Source of the DNA: Pirellulaceae bacterium
Lineage (GTDB): Bacteria; Planctomycetota; Planctomycetia; Pirellulales; Thermoguttaceae
Assembly: GCA_012744395.1 (NCBI GenBank)
Contig: JAAYCB010000088.1
Location: 1 to 62,620 of the forward strand
Direction of reading: 5' to 3'
Length of the DNA: 62,620 nucleotides
A program made the position numbers and the translations under genes. Positions 9,288-18,437 of this stretch are shown here, in pieces (the first letter of the stretch is position 1; each line of letters begins with the position of its first letter). A model generated the notes under the pieces. It saw nothing but the letters and a program-made list of their open reading frames with translations. It made no database searches and was not told the DNA's origin.

Positions 9288-11027
9288 ATGCCGCATCTCA
9301 GCATTGCTCTCGCCCCGGTCGACTACCTGATTTTGGCGGTGTATTTCGTGTTTGTGCTGGGCATCGGGTGGGCGCTGCGACGCTACATGAAGACCAGCAG
9401 CGACTTCTTCCTGTCGGGCCGGGCGATTCCGGCCTGGATCTGCGGGCTGGCCTTCATCTCGGCGAACCTCGGCGCCCAGGAAGTCATCGGCATGGCCGCC
9501 TCGGGGGCCAAGTACGGGATCATGACCAGCCACTTCTACTGGGTCGGCGCGATCCCGGCGATGGTCTTCGTCGGCATCTTCATGATGCCGTTTTACTACG
9601 GCTCGAAGGCCCGTTCCGTCCCCGAGTACTTGAAGCTGCGGTTCGACGAAAAGACGCGCGCGTTCAACGCGATCTCGTTCGCGGTGATGACCGTCTTTTC
9701 GTCCGGCATCTCGATGCACGCCCTGGCCCGGCTCCTGGAGCAGATTCTCGGCTTCCCCTACGACTTGTGCATTGCGGTTTCGGCCCTGATCGTGCTGGCC
9801 TATATCTTCCTGGGCGGACTGACCTCGGCGATCTACAACGAGGTGCTGCAATTCTTCATGATCGTGTTCGGTTTCGTGCCGCTGGTCTGGCTTGGCCTGG
9901 AGAGCGTCGGCGGCTGGGACGCCTTGGTGGCCAAGCTGAATACCGTGGCCGCCAGCCCGGCGAATCCCGCGGGCAGGGTGTTTGCCGAAGGCGCCTGGAC
10001 GCAGTCCTGGGCGCACATGACTTCGCCAGACGCCAACCCGATGGGGGTCGAGTGGTTCGGAATGGTGATGGGCCTGGGATTCGTGCTCTCGTTCGGCTAC
10101 TGGTGCACGGACTTCCTGGTGGTCCAGCGGGCGATGGCGGCGGATTCGATGTCGGCGGCCCGGCGGACGCCGCTGATTGCCGCCGTCCCCAAGATGCTCT
10201 TTCCCGCCCTGGTGATCCTGCCGGGCATGATCGCCATCGCCATGCACCACGAGCTGGGTGACTTCCTGCCCAAGGACGAGAACGGCGCCACCGATTTCAA
10301 CATGACCGTGCCGGTGATGCTCGCACGGTTCTGCCCCTCGGGCCTGTTGGGCGTCGGGATTACCGCCTTGATGGCCTCGTTCATGTCGGGCATGGCCGGC
10401 AACGTCACCGCGTTCAACACCGTCTGGACATACGATCTCTACCAGAGCTACATCCGCCCCGGCCAGCCCGACCGGCACTACCTGCGGATGGGCCACATCA
10501 TCACGGTGATCGGCATCCTGATCAGCGTCGCCTGCGCCTACGTGGCGCGCGAGTTCAATAATATCATGGACATGCTGCAACTCGTGTTCGGGTTTGTCAA
10601 CGCGCCGCTGTTCGCCACGTTCCTGTTGGGCATGTTCTGGCGGCGGGCGACCGGCCACGGCGCGTTTTTCGGCCTGCTGGCGGGCACGGGGGCGGCCGCG
10701 CTGCACCACGGGTTGACCCTGCCGGCCGGGGCAACGGTCGGCGTCAAAGGCGGCTGGCTCGTTGGCGGCCACGTCCTCCACACCTATCCGGTCGACATGG
10801 CCCAGAACTTCTGGGCCGCGATCTTCGCCTGGACCGGCTGCTTCGTTGTCACGATCGCCGTTTCCCTCGCCACGCGGCGAAATAAAACCGATGATGAGCT
10901 TCGCGGGCTCGTCTATTCGCTCACCCCCCGCATCAAGGAGCATGGGGTGCCCTGGTACTTGCAGCCGGCCTTGCTGGGCACCGTCGTCCTCGCCGCGGCG
11001 GTCGTGCTGAACCTGATCTTCTGGTAA
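9288..11027 (+). CDS. Sodium:solute symporter (SSS family, 579 aa)
   Basis: ATG at 9288 is preceded by GAAGGA. The protein has more than a dozen hydrophobic helices from end to end and the family's early signature DFFLSGRAIPAWICGLAFIS with FISANLGAQE in the next helix. It should couple sodium influx to uptake of a sugar or other organic solute across the cytoplasmic membrane; the substrate cannot be read from the sequence. Sequence style is closest to the sugar-transporting branch, which would suit the neighbouring carbohydrate genes. A 78-residue membrane protein follows after 91 bases and may be co-transcribed. Confidence 0.9.
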   Translation: MPHLSIALAPVDYLILAVYFVFVLGIGWALRRYMKTSSDFFLSGRAIPAWICGLAFISANLGAQEVIGMAASGAKYGIMTSHFYWVGAIPAMVFVGIFMMPFYYGSKARSVPEYLKLRFDEKTRAFNAISFAVMTVFSSGISMHALARLLEQILGFPYDLCIAVSALIVLAYIFLGGLTSAIYNEVLQFFMIVFGFVPLVWLGLESVGGWDALVAKLNTVAASPANPAGRVFAEGAWTQSWAHMTSPDANPMGVEWFGMVMGLGFVLSFGYWCTDFLVVQRAMAADSMSAARRTPLIAAVPKMLFPALVILPGMIAIAMHHELGDFLPKDENGATDFNMTVPVMLARFCPSGLLGVGITALMASFMSGMAGNVTAFNTVWTYDLYQSYIRPGQPDRHYLRMGHIITVIGILISVACAYVAREFNNIMDMLQLVFGFVNAPLFATFLLGMFWRRATGHGAFFGLLAGTGAAALHHGLTLPAGATVGVKGGWLVGGHVLHTYPVDMAQNFWAAIFAWTGCFVVTIAVSLATRRNKTDDELRGLVYSLTPRIKEHGVPWYLQPALLGTVVLAAAVVLNLIFW

Positions 11028-11118
11028 GAATCGAGAAAGACACGATCGGAGCGCGCCGGCGCCGCGCCGCCGCGGCCATCGCGCCGATGGCCGCGTCTTC
11101 CTCATGGAGAACTGAACC

Positions 11119-11355
11119 ATGCAACTTGATGTCCGCCTTCCGATGGGCATGATGTTCGTGATTATTGGCGTCATCCTGTCGCTCTATGGGCTGATCACGT
11201 GGTCCGACGCCGAAATGTACCAGCGCTCGCTCGGCTACAACGTCAACCTCTGGTGGGGCCTGTTCCTGGCGGCCTTCGGCGCGGCGATGCTGCTCTTGGC
11301 GCGGCGCGCCGCGATCCGCGCAAAACGCGATGCGGCGACGCCGCAGACCCCGTAG
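11119..11355 (+). CDS. Small two-helix membrane protein (78 aa)
   Basis: ATG at 11119 follows a GGAGAA site. Two hydrophobic segments (about residues 8-27 and 44-61) are joined by a short loop, YQRSLGYNVNLWWG, and the tail is basic. No enzyme motif is present. Because it lies 91 bases behind the symporter gene on the same strand, a role as an accessory subunit of that transporter is a reasonable inference, but it is not established here. Confidence 0.75.
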   Translation: MQLDVRLPMGMMFVIIGVILSLYGLITWSDAEMYQRSLGYNVNLWWGLFLAAFGAAMLLLARRAAIRAKRDAATPQTP

Positions 11356-11372
11356 GGTGGTCCAATGCGGGC
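11353..11372. repeat. Dispersed GTAGGGTGG element
   Basis: The stop of the small membrane protein overlaps the word GTAGGGTGGTCC. Related words occur at 15232-15243, 17023-17065 and 43692-43705. Confidence 0.5.
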
Positions 11373-11518
11373 AATTCCTGTTGAGCTTGCATTGCCCCGA
11401 GGAGTTGTCCACCCCCGACACCGCTGGAATCCCACGGCCCGCAGCGCCGGCCCACCGCGATCCGCCGCGGACGCCGCCTTCGGAAGCGAAACCCTAGCGC
11501 CGGCCCACCGGCAGCGGC

Positions 11519-11547
11519 TTGACTTGTCCGCCGCCGGTTGTTGAAAT
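11519..11547 (+). promoter_or_regulatory. Candidate promoter for the oxidoreductase gene
   Basis: TTGACT (5 of 6) and TGAAAT (4 of 6) are 17 bases apart, about 43 bases upstream of the ATG at 11590. Consensus matching only. Confidence 0.3.
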
Positions 11548-11589
11548 GTTCGCAGACGTTTCTTGCGTAGACCTTCCGGAGAACCAGCC

Positions 11590-12912
11590 ATGACCATCCC
11601 GCTCGACCGTCGCACGTTCGTGAAAACCACCAGTGCAGCCGCACTCGGACTGAGCGCGCTGGGCGCTGGGCGCGTGATCGGCGCAAACGACCGGATACGT
11701 CTCGGCGTGATCGGCACGGGGAACCGCGGCTGCCAGGTGATGGCGTTCTTCCTGAAACATCCGGGCGTGGAGGTTCCGGCCCTTTGCGACGTCTCGCGGT
11801 CGGCGGCCGAGGCGGCCAATGCCAGGCTCCTCGGCGGCAAGGCGGACCTCTGTAGCGACTTCCGCAAGATCACCGATCGCAAGGACATCGACGCCGTGCT
11901 GATCGCCACGCCCGACCACTGGCACGCCTTGCAGACGATCATCGCCTGCCGCGCCGGCAAGGACGTCTATTGCGAGAAACCCTTGTCGAAGACGATCCAC
12001 GAGGGCCGCCGGATGGTCGAGGTCGCGCGGAGCACGGGGCGCGTCGTGCAGATGGGGACCCATCGGCGTTCGGGGCATTCCTATGCCGAAGCGGCCAAGT
12101 TGATCGCCTCCGGCAAGTTGGGCAAGATCAGCGTGACCAGAGCCTTCGACACCACGAACATGTATCCCAAGGGCATCGGCAAGGCCGCGCCAAGCGATCC
12201 GCCCAAGGACCTCGACTGGGAGATGTGGCTCGGCCCGCGGCCATCGCGGCCCTACCAGGCGACGATCACCCCGTTCAAGTTTCGCTGGTGGGACCTCTAC
12301 GCCTCGCGGTTTTCCGACAACGGCGTGCATTTCCTGGACATCATGCGCTGGCTCATCGGCGACGAACCGGGGCCTGTGCGAATCTCGGCGCTGGGTGGGT
12401 GTTTTGCCATTGACGACGACCGCACCACCCCCGACGCGATGGAAGGGATGTTTCAATTCCCCTCCGGCCCGCTGACCAGCTTCGCCCAGTATGAAGCCAG
12501 CGGCAATCGAGCGATGCCGCGCCAGGCCTTCGCCGAGTTCCGCGGCACGCAGGGGGCCCTTTACGTCGACGACGCCGGCTTCGAGGTGCTGCCGGAGCGC
12601 GGCGGGCGCTACCAGGACGACCGCGAGTTCCGCATGGAGCCGATCACGCAGAAGTTCAGCGAGGGTTACACGCAGCACGTCCGCGACCACACGGGGAATT
12701 TCCTGGATTGCATGCGATCGCGCGAAAAACCCCATGCCGACGTGGAGATCGGCCACCGCTCCACCAGCATGGCCCTGCTGGCCAACATCTCGCTGGCCAC
12801 CGAGTCCACGCTCCACTGGGATCCCCAGCGCGAGCGAATCACCAACATCCCCGAGGCCAACGACCTCTTGCATTACGAGTATCGCAAGCCCTGGACGCTC
12901 GAGGACGCATAG
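11590..12912 (+). CDS. Tat-exported Gfo/Idh/MocA family oxidoreductase (440 aa)
   Basis: The ATG at 11590 is chosen because it has GGAGA upstream and starts a twin-arginine signal, DRRTFVKTTSAAALGLSALG; an upstream in-frame start at 11563 would only add nine residues before the signal. The mature protein opens with a Rossmann motif, IRLGVIGTGNRG, and has the family's EKPLSKT motif at about residues 130-136. It then shows the C-terminal alpha/beta domain with GVHFLDIMRWLIGDEP. Family members oxidise or interconvert sugars and sugar derivatives with NAD(P). Export through Tat means folding with its cofactor in the cytoplasm before translocation. The context suggests carbohydrate catabolism together with the preceding genes. 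Confidence 0.9.
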   Translation: MTIPLDRRTFVKTTSAAALGLSALGAGRVIGANDRIRLGVIGTGNRGCQVMAFFLKHPGVEVPALCDVSRSAAEAANARLLGGKADLCSDFRKITDRKDIDAVLIATPDHWHALQTIIACRAGKDVYCEKPLSKTIHEGRRMVEVARSTGRVVQMGTHRRSGHSYAEAAKLIASGKLGKISVTRAFDTTNMYPKGIGKAAPSDPPKDLDWEMWLGPRPSRPYQATITPFKFRWWDLYASRFSDNGVHFLDIMRWLIGDEPGPVRISALGGCFAIDDDRTTPDAMEGMFQFPSGPLTSFAQYEASGNRAMPRQAFAEFRGTQGALYVDDAGFEVLPERGGRYQDDREFRMEPITQKFSEGYTQHVRDHTGNFLDCMRSREKPHADVEIGHRSTSMALLANISLATESTLHWDPQRERITNIPEANDLLHYEYRKPWTLEDA

Positions 12913-12931
12913 GATCCTCTTGACTTCCCTA

Positions 12932-13330
12932 TCAGCGTAGCTCGATGCGGTCGCGCGTGGCGATCTCCAGTTCATCTTTACGAAATACGGTTGGCATGAC
13001 TTCCTCGCCCCTGCGCGACAAGCCAATCAAGAGCCCCTCTTCCGGCGTTTCGCGCGCCGCTTCCTGAAGAGCTTCGATCGCCTCCCAACCGTGCCGAACT
13101 GGCCGCGCAAGTTAGTCTCTCGCCTCGACTTGCGCAGCCAGCGCCGGCGGCTTCTGGAGATGCCGTGTTACAGAACTATTACACAACGCAAACGCGGCCG
13201 TCACGGGGTCAGCGACGATCCGGGATAGGATAGTCTGTTGATCCACCACCAGCCAACGATCCACCCCGCCGATCGCGAGCAGCGCCCGCTTCCCGCCGGC
13301 AGATACGGTGTGGTCGGCCCCTGGCGGCGC
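12932..13330 (-). pseudogene. Possible gene remnant interrupted by an in-frame stop
   Basis: The gap 12913-13384 has no intact gene. On the minus strand one frame stays open across about 400 bases except for a TAA at 13112-13114. Downstream of that stop it reads HGWEAIEALQEAARETPEEG and ends with a TGA at 12932-12934. Upstream it contains RWLVVDQQTILSRIVADP. There is no ATG near a good start. The codon composition resembles coding sequence, so this may be a decayed small gene, but no family is recognised and chance is possible. Confidence 0.25.
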
Positions 13331-13384
13331 TGGATCGCTTGCGGCGGATTCTGACAGGCACGGCCTCTTACCGGGAATGCGACC

Positions 13385-15235
13385 ATGATTACAATCGGCG
13401 ATTCTAACGACGTTCTGCCTCTGGTTCCTCAGACCGGCGCGACCCATCCCCTCGGCTCGCGCGCCCGCGTGCTCCTGACGAGCGTATTCGGCCCCTACGC
13501 CCAGGACGATGAGTACGGCAGCCGGCTGCTGAACCCGATGGAACTGTGGCACAACCAGGTGACGCGGGTCCAGGGCCCGTTCTCCTTGCGGATGTTCCAC
13601 CGCTCTTGGGGGCTGATGCTGATCCAGGTCAATCTCCAGGCGCCCTGCATGTTGCTCGATTTTCCCACGCTCGACCGGTTCATCGAGGAGATCCGCGACC
13701 AGGAGTACGACATCGTGGGGATCAGCAGCATCGTCCCCAACCTGCACAAGGTTGAGACGATGTGCCAGCTCGTTCGCCGGTACCGGCCCGGGGCGACGAT
13801 CGTCGTCGGCGGCCACATCGCGAACATCCCCGACCTGGCCGCGCGGATCGACGCCGACCACGTCGTGCGGGGCGAGGGCGTCCGCTGGTTCCGCCGCTTC
13901 CTCGGCGAGGCCGCGGACCAGCCGATCCGCCACCCGTACATCCATGCGGGCTTGAACACGCGCGTGATGGGGATCAGCCAGAAGCTGGTGCCGGAGAAGG
14001 AGGCGGCCACGGTGATCCCATCGGTCGGCTGCCCGATGGGCTGCAACTTCTGCTCCACCTCGGCGATGTTCGGTGGCAAAGGCCATTTCATCAACTTCTA
14101 CGAGAGCGGCGATGAACTGTTCGACATCATGTGCCAGCTCGAACGGTCGATGAAGACCACTTCCTTTTTCATCATGGATGAGAACTTTCTCCTCCATCGG
14201 CGCCGGGCCCTGAGGCTGCTGGAACTGATGGAGCGAAACGGCAAGGCCTGGAGCATGTTCGTCTTCAGCTCGGCCAACGCCCTCCGCACCTATTCGCTGG
14301 AGCAACTCGTCTCCCTGGGCGTTTCCCGGGTCTGGATGGGGCTGGAGGGGAAGGGCAGCCAGTACAACAAGCTCGACGGCGCCGACTGCTACGCCATCGT
14401 CCGCGAACTGCAATCGCACGGAATCCATGTCCTGGGATCGACGATCATCGGCCTGGAGGAGCACACGCCCGAGAATATCGACGAGGTGATCGAGCACGCC
14501 GTCCGCTACGATTCCGATTTCCACCAGTTCATGCTCTACACGCCGCTGCCGGGCACGCCGCTCCATGCGGAGTTGTCGGCCCAAGGGCGGATCAAGGACG
14601 AACGCGAGTACGACGTGAGCGACATCCACGGCCAATCGGTGTTCAACTACCGGCATCCCCACATCTCCGACGGGCAGGAAACCGAGTTGCTGCTGCGGGC
14701 GTTCCAGCGCGATTTGGAGGTCAACGGCCCGACGATCACGCGGTTCATCCGCACGACGCTGGCCGGATGGAAGCGCTACAAGCATCATCCCGACGAACGG
14801 ATTCGCCGCCATTTCGCCTGGGAGGGGCAAGACCTGGCCACTTCGTTTGCCGCCCTGGCCTGGGCCGCCAAGGGCTATTATCGCGACCGTCCGGCGATGC
14901 GCGAGAAAATGTCGCGGCTGCTCGATGAACTCTACAAGGAGTTCGGATGGAAGAGCCGGCTGTATGCCGCCGCTGCCGGCCGCTATGTCTTGCGGCAGAC
15001 GCGGCGGGAAGAAAAACGGTTGGCCCACGGCTGGACCTACGAGCCGCCCACGTTCTACGAGGGGAACGAGGCCGGCGAACGCGTCGCCGCCGGCGGAGGG
15101 CGCCGCGCCGCGCGATCGGACTACGCCACCCCCCGCCGCCGGCCCGCCCAAGCCGCCGAGGCGGCGACCGCGCCAGCCGCCGCCTCGGCGGAGCGCCAGT
15201 CGGTTGACGACCCGCGCGGCGCTGTGCTATCGTAG
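13385..15235 (+). CDS. B12-binding domain radical SAM protein (616 aa)
   Basis: ATG at 13385. Residues about 75-180 form a cobalamin-binding-like Rossmann region (YDIVGISSIVPNLHKVETM, TIVVGGHIANIPDLAARI). Residues about 215-400 are a radical SAM barrel with the cluster motif CPMGCNFC, which binds the [4Fe-4S] cluster that cleaves S-adenosylmethionine. A helical C-terminal part follows, and the last 60 residues are a low-complexity Arg/Ala-rich tail. B12 radical SAM enzymes often methylate or rearrange unactivated carbons; the substrate here is unknown. The histidine kinase gene starts 52 bases later on the same strand. Confidence 0.88.
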   Translation: MITIGDSNDVLPLVPQTGATHPLGSRARVLLTSVFGPYAQDDEYGSRLLNPMELWHNQVTRVQGPFSLRMFHRSWGLMLIQVNLQAPCMLLDFPTLDRFIEEIRDQEYDIVGISSIVPNLHKVETMCQLVRRYRPGATIVVGGHIANIPDLAARIDADHVVRGEGVRWFRRFLGEAADQPIRHPYIHAGLNTRVMGISQKLVPEKEAATVIPSVGCPMGCNFCSTSAMFGGKGHFINFYESGDELFDIMCQLERSMKTTSFFIMDENFLLHRRRALRLLELMERNGKAWSMFVFSSANALRTYSLEQLVSLGVSRVWMGLEGKGSQYNKLDGADCYAIVRELQSHGIHVLGSTIIGLEEHTPENIDEVIEHAVRYDSDFHQFMLYTPLPGTPLHAELSAQGRIKDEREYDVSDIHGQSVFNYRHPHISDGQETELLLRAFQRDLEVNGPTITRFIRTTLAGWKRYKHHPDERIRRHFAWEGQDLATSFAALAWAAKGYYRDRPAMREKMSRLLDELYKEFGWKSRLYAAAAGRYVLRQTRREEKRLAHGWTYEPPTFYEGNEAGERVAAGGGRRAARSDYATPRRRPAQAAEAATAPAAASAERQSVDDPRGAVLS

Positions 15236-15286
15236 GGTGGAGTTGCCCGCAATTTCGTACGCTTGCGCTGGGGGCGCCAACGACTG

Positions 15287-16297
15287 ATGCCTGTGCGGCG
15301 GTCCCTGCATCTGCCGATTACCTTGGCGATCGTGATGATCGCCATCCTCGCCGTATTGACCGTCGGCTGGGTCCTCCTGGCCTTGTTCGGCGCGTTGGCC
15401 AATACGCGGTTCGCCGGCTTGAACTGGACGCTCCTGTCCGTCGGCACGACGTTCATCGCGCTGCTCCTGGTCGGCGTGATCATGTACCTGGGGCTGTCCG
15501 TTAAGGCGATCAATTTCACGCGGCGGCAGTCGAATTTCATCGACAGCGTGACCCACGAATTCAAATCCCCGATCGCCTCGATGAAGCTCTGCCTACAGAC
15601 GCTGAACCGCCACCAGGTGGGGCCGGAAGAGCAGGCCAGCTTCTACCAGTTCATGCTCGACGACCTGGACCGCCTCGACCATCTGATCACCCAGGTGTTG
15701 GAGGCCGGACGGCTCGATACGGAGTCCGCCTGCGACGAGCGCGACGACGTGACCATCGGCGCGCTGTTGCGGGATTGCGCCCGAACCGTCTGCCTCCGCT
15801 ACCGCGTGCCGCCGGAGACCGTGCATGTCGACGCGGAGGACTGTATTGTGCGGGCCCGGCGCGTGGACCTGGAGATCATCTTCCGCAACCTGATCGACAA
15901 CGCCATCAAGTACGCCGGCGCGGAACCGCGGGTCAACATCGTGCTACGGGTCGACCCACGCGGCCGCGCCGTTGTGCGGATCAGCGACAACGGCCGCGGC
16001 ATCCCCCCCCGGCTCCGCCGGCGTATCTTCCGGCGGTTCGAGCGGCTCGGAACGGAGCTCGAACGGGAACGGCCGGGCACCGGACTGGGGCTCTACATCG
16101 TGCAGTCGCTCGTCCGCCGCCTCGGCGGGCGGGTCCGCGCACTGGATCGGAAGAGCGGCTCGGGCGCCGTCTTCGAAGTGCGATTGCCGCTGGGGCGGCG
16201 AGTCCTGCCGGCGGCGCGGAAGGAAACGCCGCCAGAGGGCGAGCCGCGCGACGCCGGCCTCGGCGATCGCCGCATGTCGCGTCGGGGTGAGCCATGA
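15287..16297 (+). CDS. Membrane sensor histidine kinase (336 aa)
   Basis: ATG at 15287 is preferred over a TTG eight codons upstream. Two transmembrane helices lie at about residues 9-31 and 43-62, with only a short loop between them, so little or no periplasmic sensor domain exists. The dimerisation and phosphoacceptor box is SVTHEFKSPIASMKL (phosphorylated His). The ATPase domain has IFRNLIDNAIKYA (N box), DNGRGIPP (G1) and GTGLGLYIV (G2). It autophosphorylates and should pass phosphate to the response regulator whose ATG overlaps its stop by four bases. Confidence 0.92.
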   Translation: MPVRRSLHLPITLAIVMIAILAVLTVGWVLLALFGALANTRFAGLNWTLLSVGTTFIALLLVGVIMYLGLSVKAINFTRRQSNFIDSVTHEFKSPIASMKLCLQTLNRHQVGPEEQASFYQFMLDDLDRLDHLITQVLEAGRLDTESACDERDDVTIGALLRDCARTVCLRYRVPPETVHVDAEDCIVRARRVDLEIIFRNLIDNAIKYAGAEPRVNIVLRVDPRGRAVVRISDNGRGIPPRLRRRIFRRFERLGTELERERPGTGLGLYIVQSLVRRLGGRVRALDRKSGSGAVFEVRLPLGRRVLPAARKETPPEGEPRDAGLGDRRMSRRGEP

Positions 16298-17025
16298 CGA
16301 GCAAGCACATCCTCGTCGTCGAAGACGAACGGCACCTGGCGATGGGCATCAAGTACAACCTCGAAGCGGAGGGGTATCGCGTCACCACGGTCGGCGACGG
16401 CCCCGCGGCACTGAAGTTCATCGCCGACGCGCCCGGCGGCGTCGACCTGGTGATCCTCGATCTGATGCTCCCCGGGATGAGCGGCTATGCCGTCTGCGAG
16501 GCGCTCCGCGCCGATGAAAATCACATGCCGGTGCTGATCCTCAGCGCCCGTACCCTCTCGGAAGACCGCACCCGCGGGTTCAATGTCGGCGCCGATCAAT
16601 ACCTCACCAAGCCCTTCGACCTCGACGAGTTCCTCAGCCGCGTCAAGAGCCTGCTGACGTTGCACGGGCGGCGCGTGGGGACCGTGCGGGCCGCGGCGGG
16701 CCCGCTCCGCTCGTTTGCCTTCGGCCAGGCCCGCGTCGACTTCGAGACGTTCGAGGTCACGATCCGATCCGAGACGCTGCGCTTGACGCAACTGGAACTG
16801 AAGCTGTTGCGGTATTTTATCGACAACGAAGGCCGCGTGATCCCCCGCCGCGAATTGCTCAAGAATGTCTGGGGTCTGCCGGGATACCTCAATACGCGGG
16901 CCCCCGACCAGTTCATCCGCCGGTTGCGGAAAATCTTCGAAACCGACCCGTCGCAGCCGAAGCACTTCCTCACGATCCGGGATGCGGGCTACCGCTTTCT
17001 GGCCGGAAAACCGGAAGACCGGTAG
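16294..17025 (+). CDS. OmpR/PhoB-type response regulator (243 aa)
   Basis: ATG at 16294 overlaps the end of the kinase gene (ATGA), so the two are translationally coupled. The receiver domain (residues 1-120) has the acidic pair in VVEDE, the phosphoacceptor Asp in VDLVILDLMLPG, the switch Ser in LILSART and the Lys in LTKPFD. Residues about 140-238 form a winged-helix DNA-binding domain with LRLTQLELKLLRYF and RELLKNVWG. The target genes are not known; no matching repeated operator was found nearby. Confidence 0.93.
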   Translation: MTSKHILVVEDERHLAMGIKYNLEAEGYRVTTVGDGPAALKFIADAPGGVDLVILDLMLPGMSGYAVCEALRADENHMPVLILSARTLSEDRTRGFNVGADQYLTKPFDLDEFLSRVKSLLTLHGRRVGTVRAAAGPLRSFAFGQARVDFETFEVTIRSETLRLTQLELKLLRYFIDNEGRVIPRRELLKNVWGLPGYLNTRAPDQFIRRLRKIFETDPSQPKHFLTIRDAGYRFLAGKPEDR

Positions 17026-17276
17026 GGCGGTCCACTGGTAGGGTGGTCCAGAGCGGACCGCCCCGGACGGACCTGGAATCGCCGATCCGTCGACAACCAG
17101 CGTGAATGTCAGAATCGGCTCAGCGGCAGCGGCGGCCCACCGCGCTTCCGACCGACGCCGGTGCCCGTCGGGTGGTGCAGAGCGGGCGGGCCCCTGCCGG
17201 TCGGAATCGCCCCGCGGCTGCCCCGAAACCGCCCAAAGCCCCTAGCCCAAACGGCGGCGCCGCCCCAGCGATGGCC
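17026..17276. repeat. Intergenic inverted and dispersed repeats
   Basis: Between the convergent response-regulator and tgt genes, GGGCGGTCC (about 17030) and GGACCGCCC (about 17055) form a stem around a GTAGGGTGGTCC word. This is followed by GAATCGCCGATCCGTCGAC (17076-17094), which recurs with one change at 21941-21957. The element may act as a transcription stop between the convergent genes. Confidence 0.55.
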
Positions 17277-18437
17277 TTACCGCTCGTCAGCCGGTTCGCC
17301 GTTGGCCCAACCGGCGATCTTCCGGGCGGCGAAGGCGTCGAAGCAGTTCCGCTTGATCGCCTCCCGGGCGGCGGCCAGGAGCCGCTGATAATACGTGATG
17401 TTGTGGATCGAAAGCAGGATCGGGCCGAGCATCTCGCCGGCCAGAAAGAGGTGCCGCAGGTAGCCGCGGCTGCGGAGGCAGGCGGCGCAGGGGCAGCCCT
17501 CCTCGATGGGCTGCTCGTCGAACCGGTGCCTGAGATTCCGCAGCCGCAACGTCCCCTGATCGGTGAATGCCAGTGCGTTTCGTCCGTTGCGGGTCGGCAT
17601 CACGCAGTCGAACATGTCAACGCCGCGGCGAACGGCTTCAAGCAGATCCACCGGGCGGCCCACGCCCATCAGGTAGCGGGGCTTGCCGGCGGGCATCGCC
17701 GCCACCGTGGCTTCGAGCGTGCGGATCATGTCTTCGGGGGCCTCGCCGACGCTCAGTCCGCCGATCGCGTAGCCCGGAAAATCCAGCTCGGCGAGCCGCC
17801 CGGCGCAGTCCGCCCGGAGCTGCGGGTCGAGACCGCCTTGGACGATCGCAAACTGGGCCTGGTCGGGCCGCGCGGCGGCGCGGCGGCAGCGCTCGGCCCA
17901 GCGGATCGTCCGCTCCATGGCCTCGCGTACGGCGCGCTCCTCGTTGGGAAGCCCGACAACGTGGTCGAGCACCATGGCGATGTCGCCGCCGAGCATTTCC
18001 TGGATTCGCACGGCCCCTTCGGGCGTCAACTCGACGAGCCGTCCGTCGATGTGCGAGCGGAACACCGCGCCCCGCTCCGTGACCTTCGTCGTCTGGGCCA
18101 GGCTGAACAGCTGGAACCCGCCGCTGTCGGTCAGAATCGGGCCGTTCCAGCCCATGAACTCGTGCAGCCCCCCAAGCCGCGCGACGACCTCCTCGCCGGG
18201 GCGCAACGCGAGGTGGTAGGTGTTGGCCAGGAGAATCCGCGTCCCCGTCGCGTGAATCTGGTCGACTTCGAGCCCCTTGACCGTTGCGGCCGTTCCGACG
18301 GGCATGAAGGCGGGCGTCTCCACGGTCCCATGTGGGATCGTCAACGAGCCGCAGCGCGCGCCGGTCCCCTCGTCCCGCGCATCGATCTGGAAAGAAAACA
18401 ATCGATCGCCCACGTCTTGCAGGAGCTGTCGGATCAT
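17277..18437 (-). CDS. tgt: Queuine tRNA-ribosyltransferase
   Basis: This enzyme exchanges the guanine at tRNA position 34 for the queuosine precursor preQ1. ATG at 18437. Hallmarks are [13 protein letters not shown] with the substrate-binding Asp, [13 protein letters not shown] where most bacteria have AFDEC, and the nucleophile region [19 protein letters not shown]. The zinc site is [17 protein letters not shown] with a later His. At 386 residues it has the usual length. Its start overlaps the stop of the TPR/alpha-CTD gene by four bases (ATGA), so the two are probably coupled in one transcript. Confidence 0.95.
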   Translation of the reverse strand: MIRQLLQDVGDRLFSFQIDARDEGTGARCGSLTIPHGTVETPAFMPVGTAATVKGLEVDQIHATGTRILLANTYHLALRPGEEVVARLGGLHEFMGWNGPILTDSGGFQLFSLAQTTKVTERGAVFRSHIDGRLVELTPEGAVRIQEMLGGDIAMVLDHVVGLPNEERAVREAMERTIRWAERCRRAAARPDQAQFAIVQGGLDPQLRADCAGRLAELDFPGYAIGGLSVGEAPEDMIRTLEATVAAMPAGKPRYLMGVGRPVDLLEAVRRGVDMFDCVMPTRNGRNALAFTDQGTLRLRNLRHRFDEQPIEEGCPCAACLRSRGYLRHLFLAGEMLGPILLSIHNITYYQRLLAAAREAIKRNCFDAFAARKIAGWANGEPADER

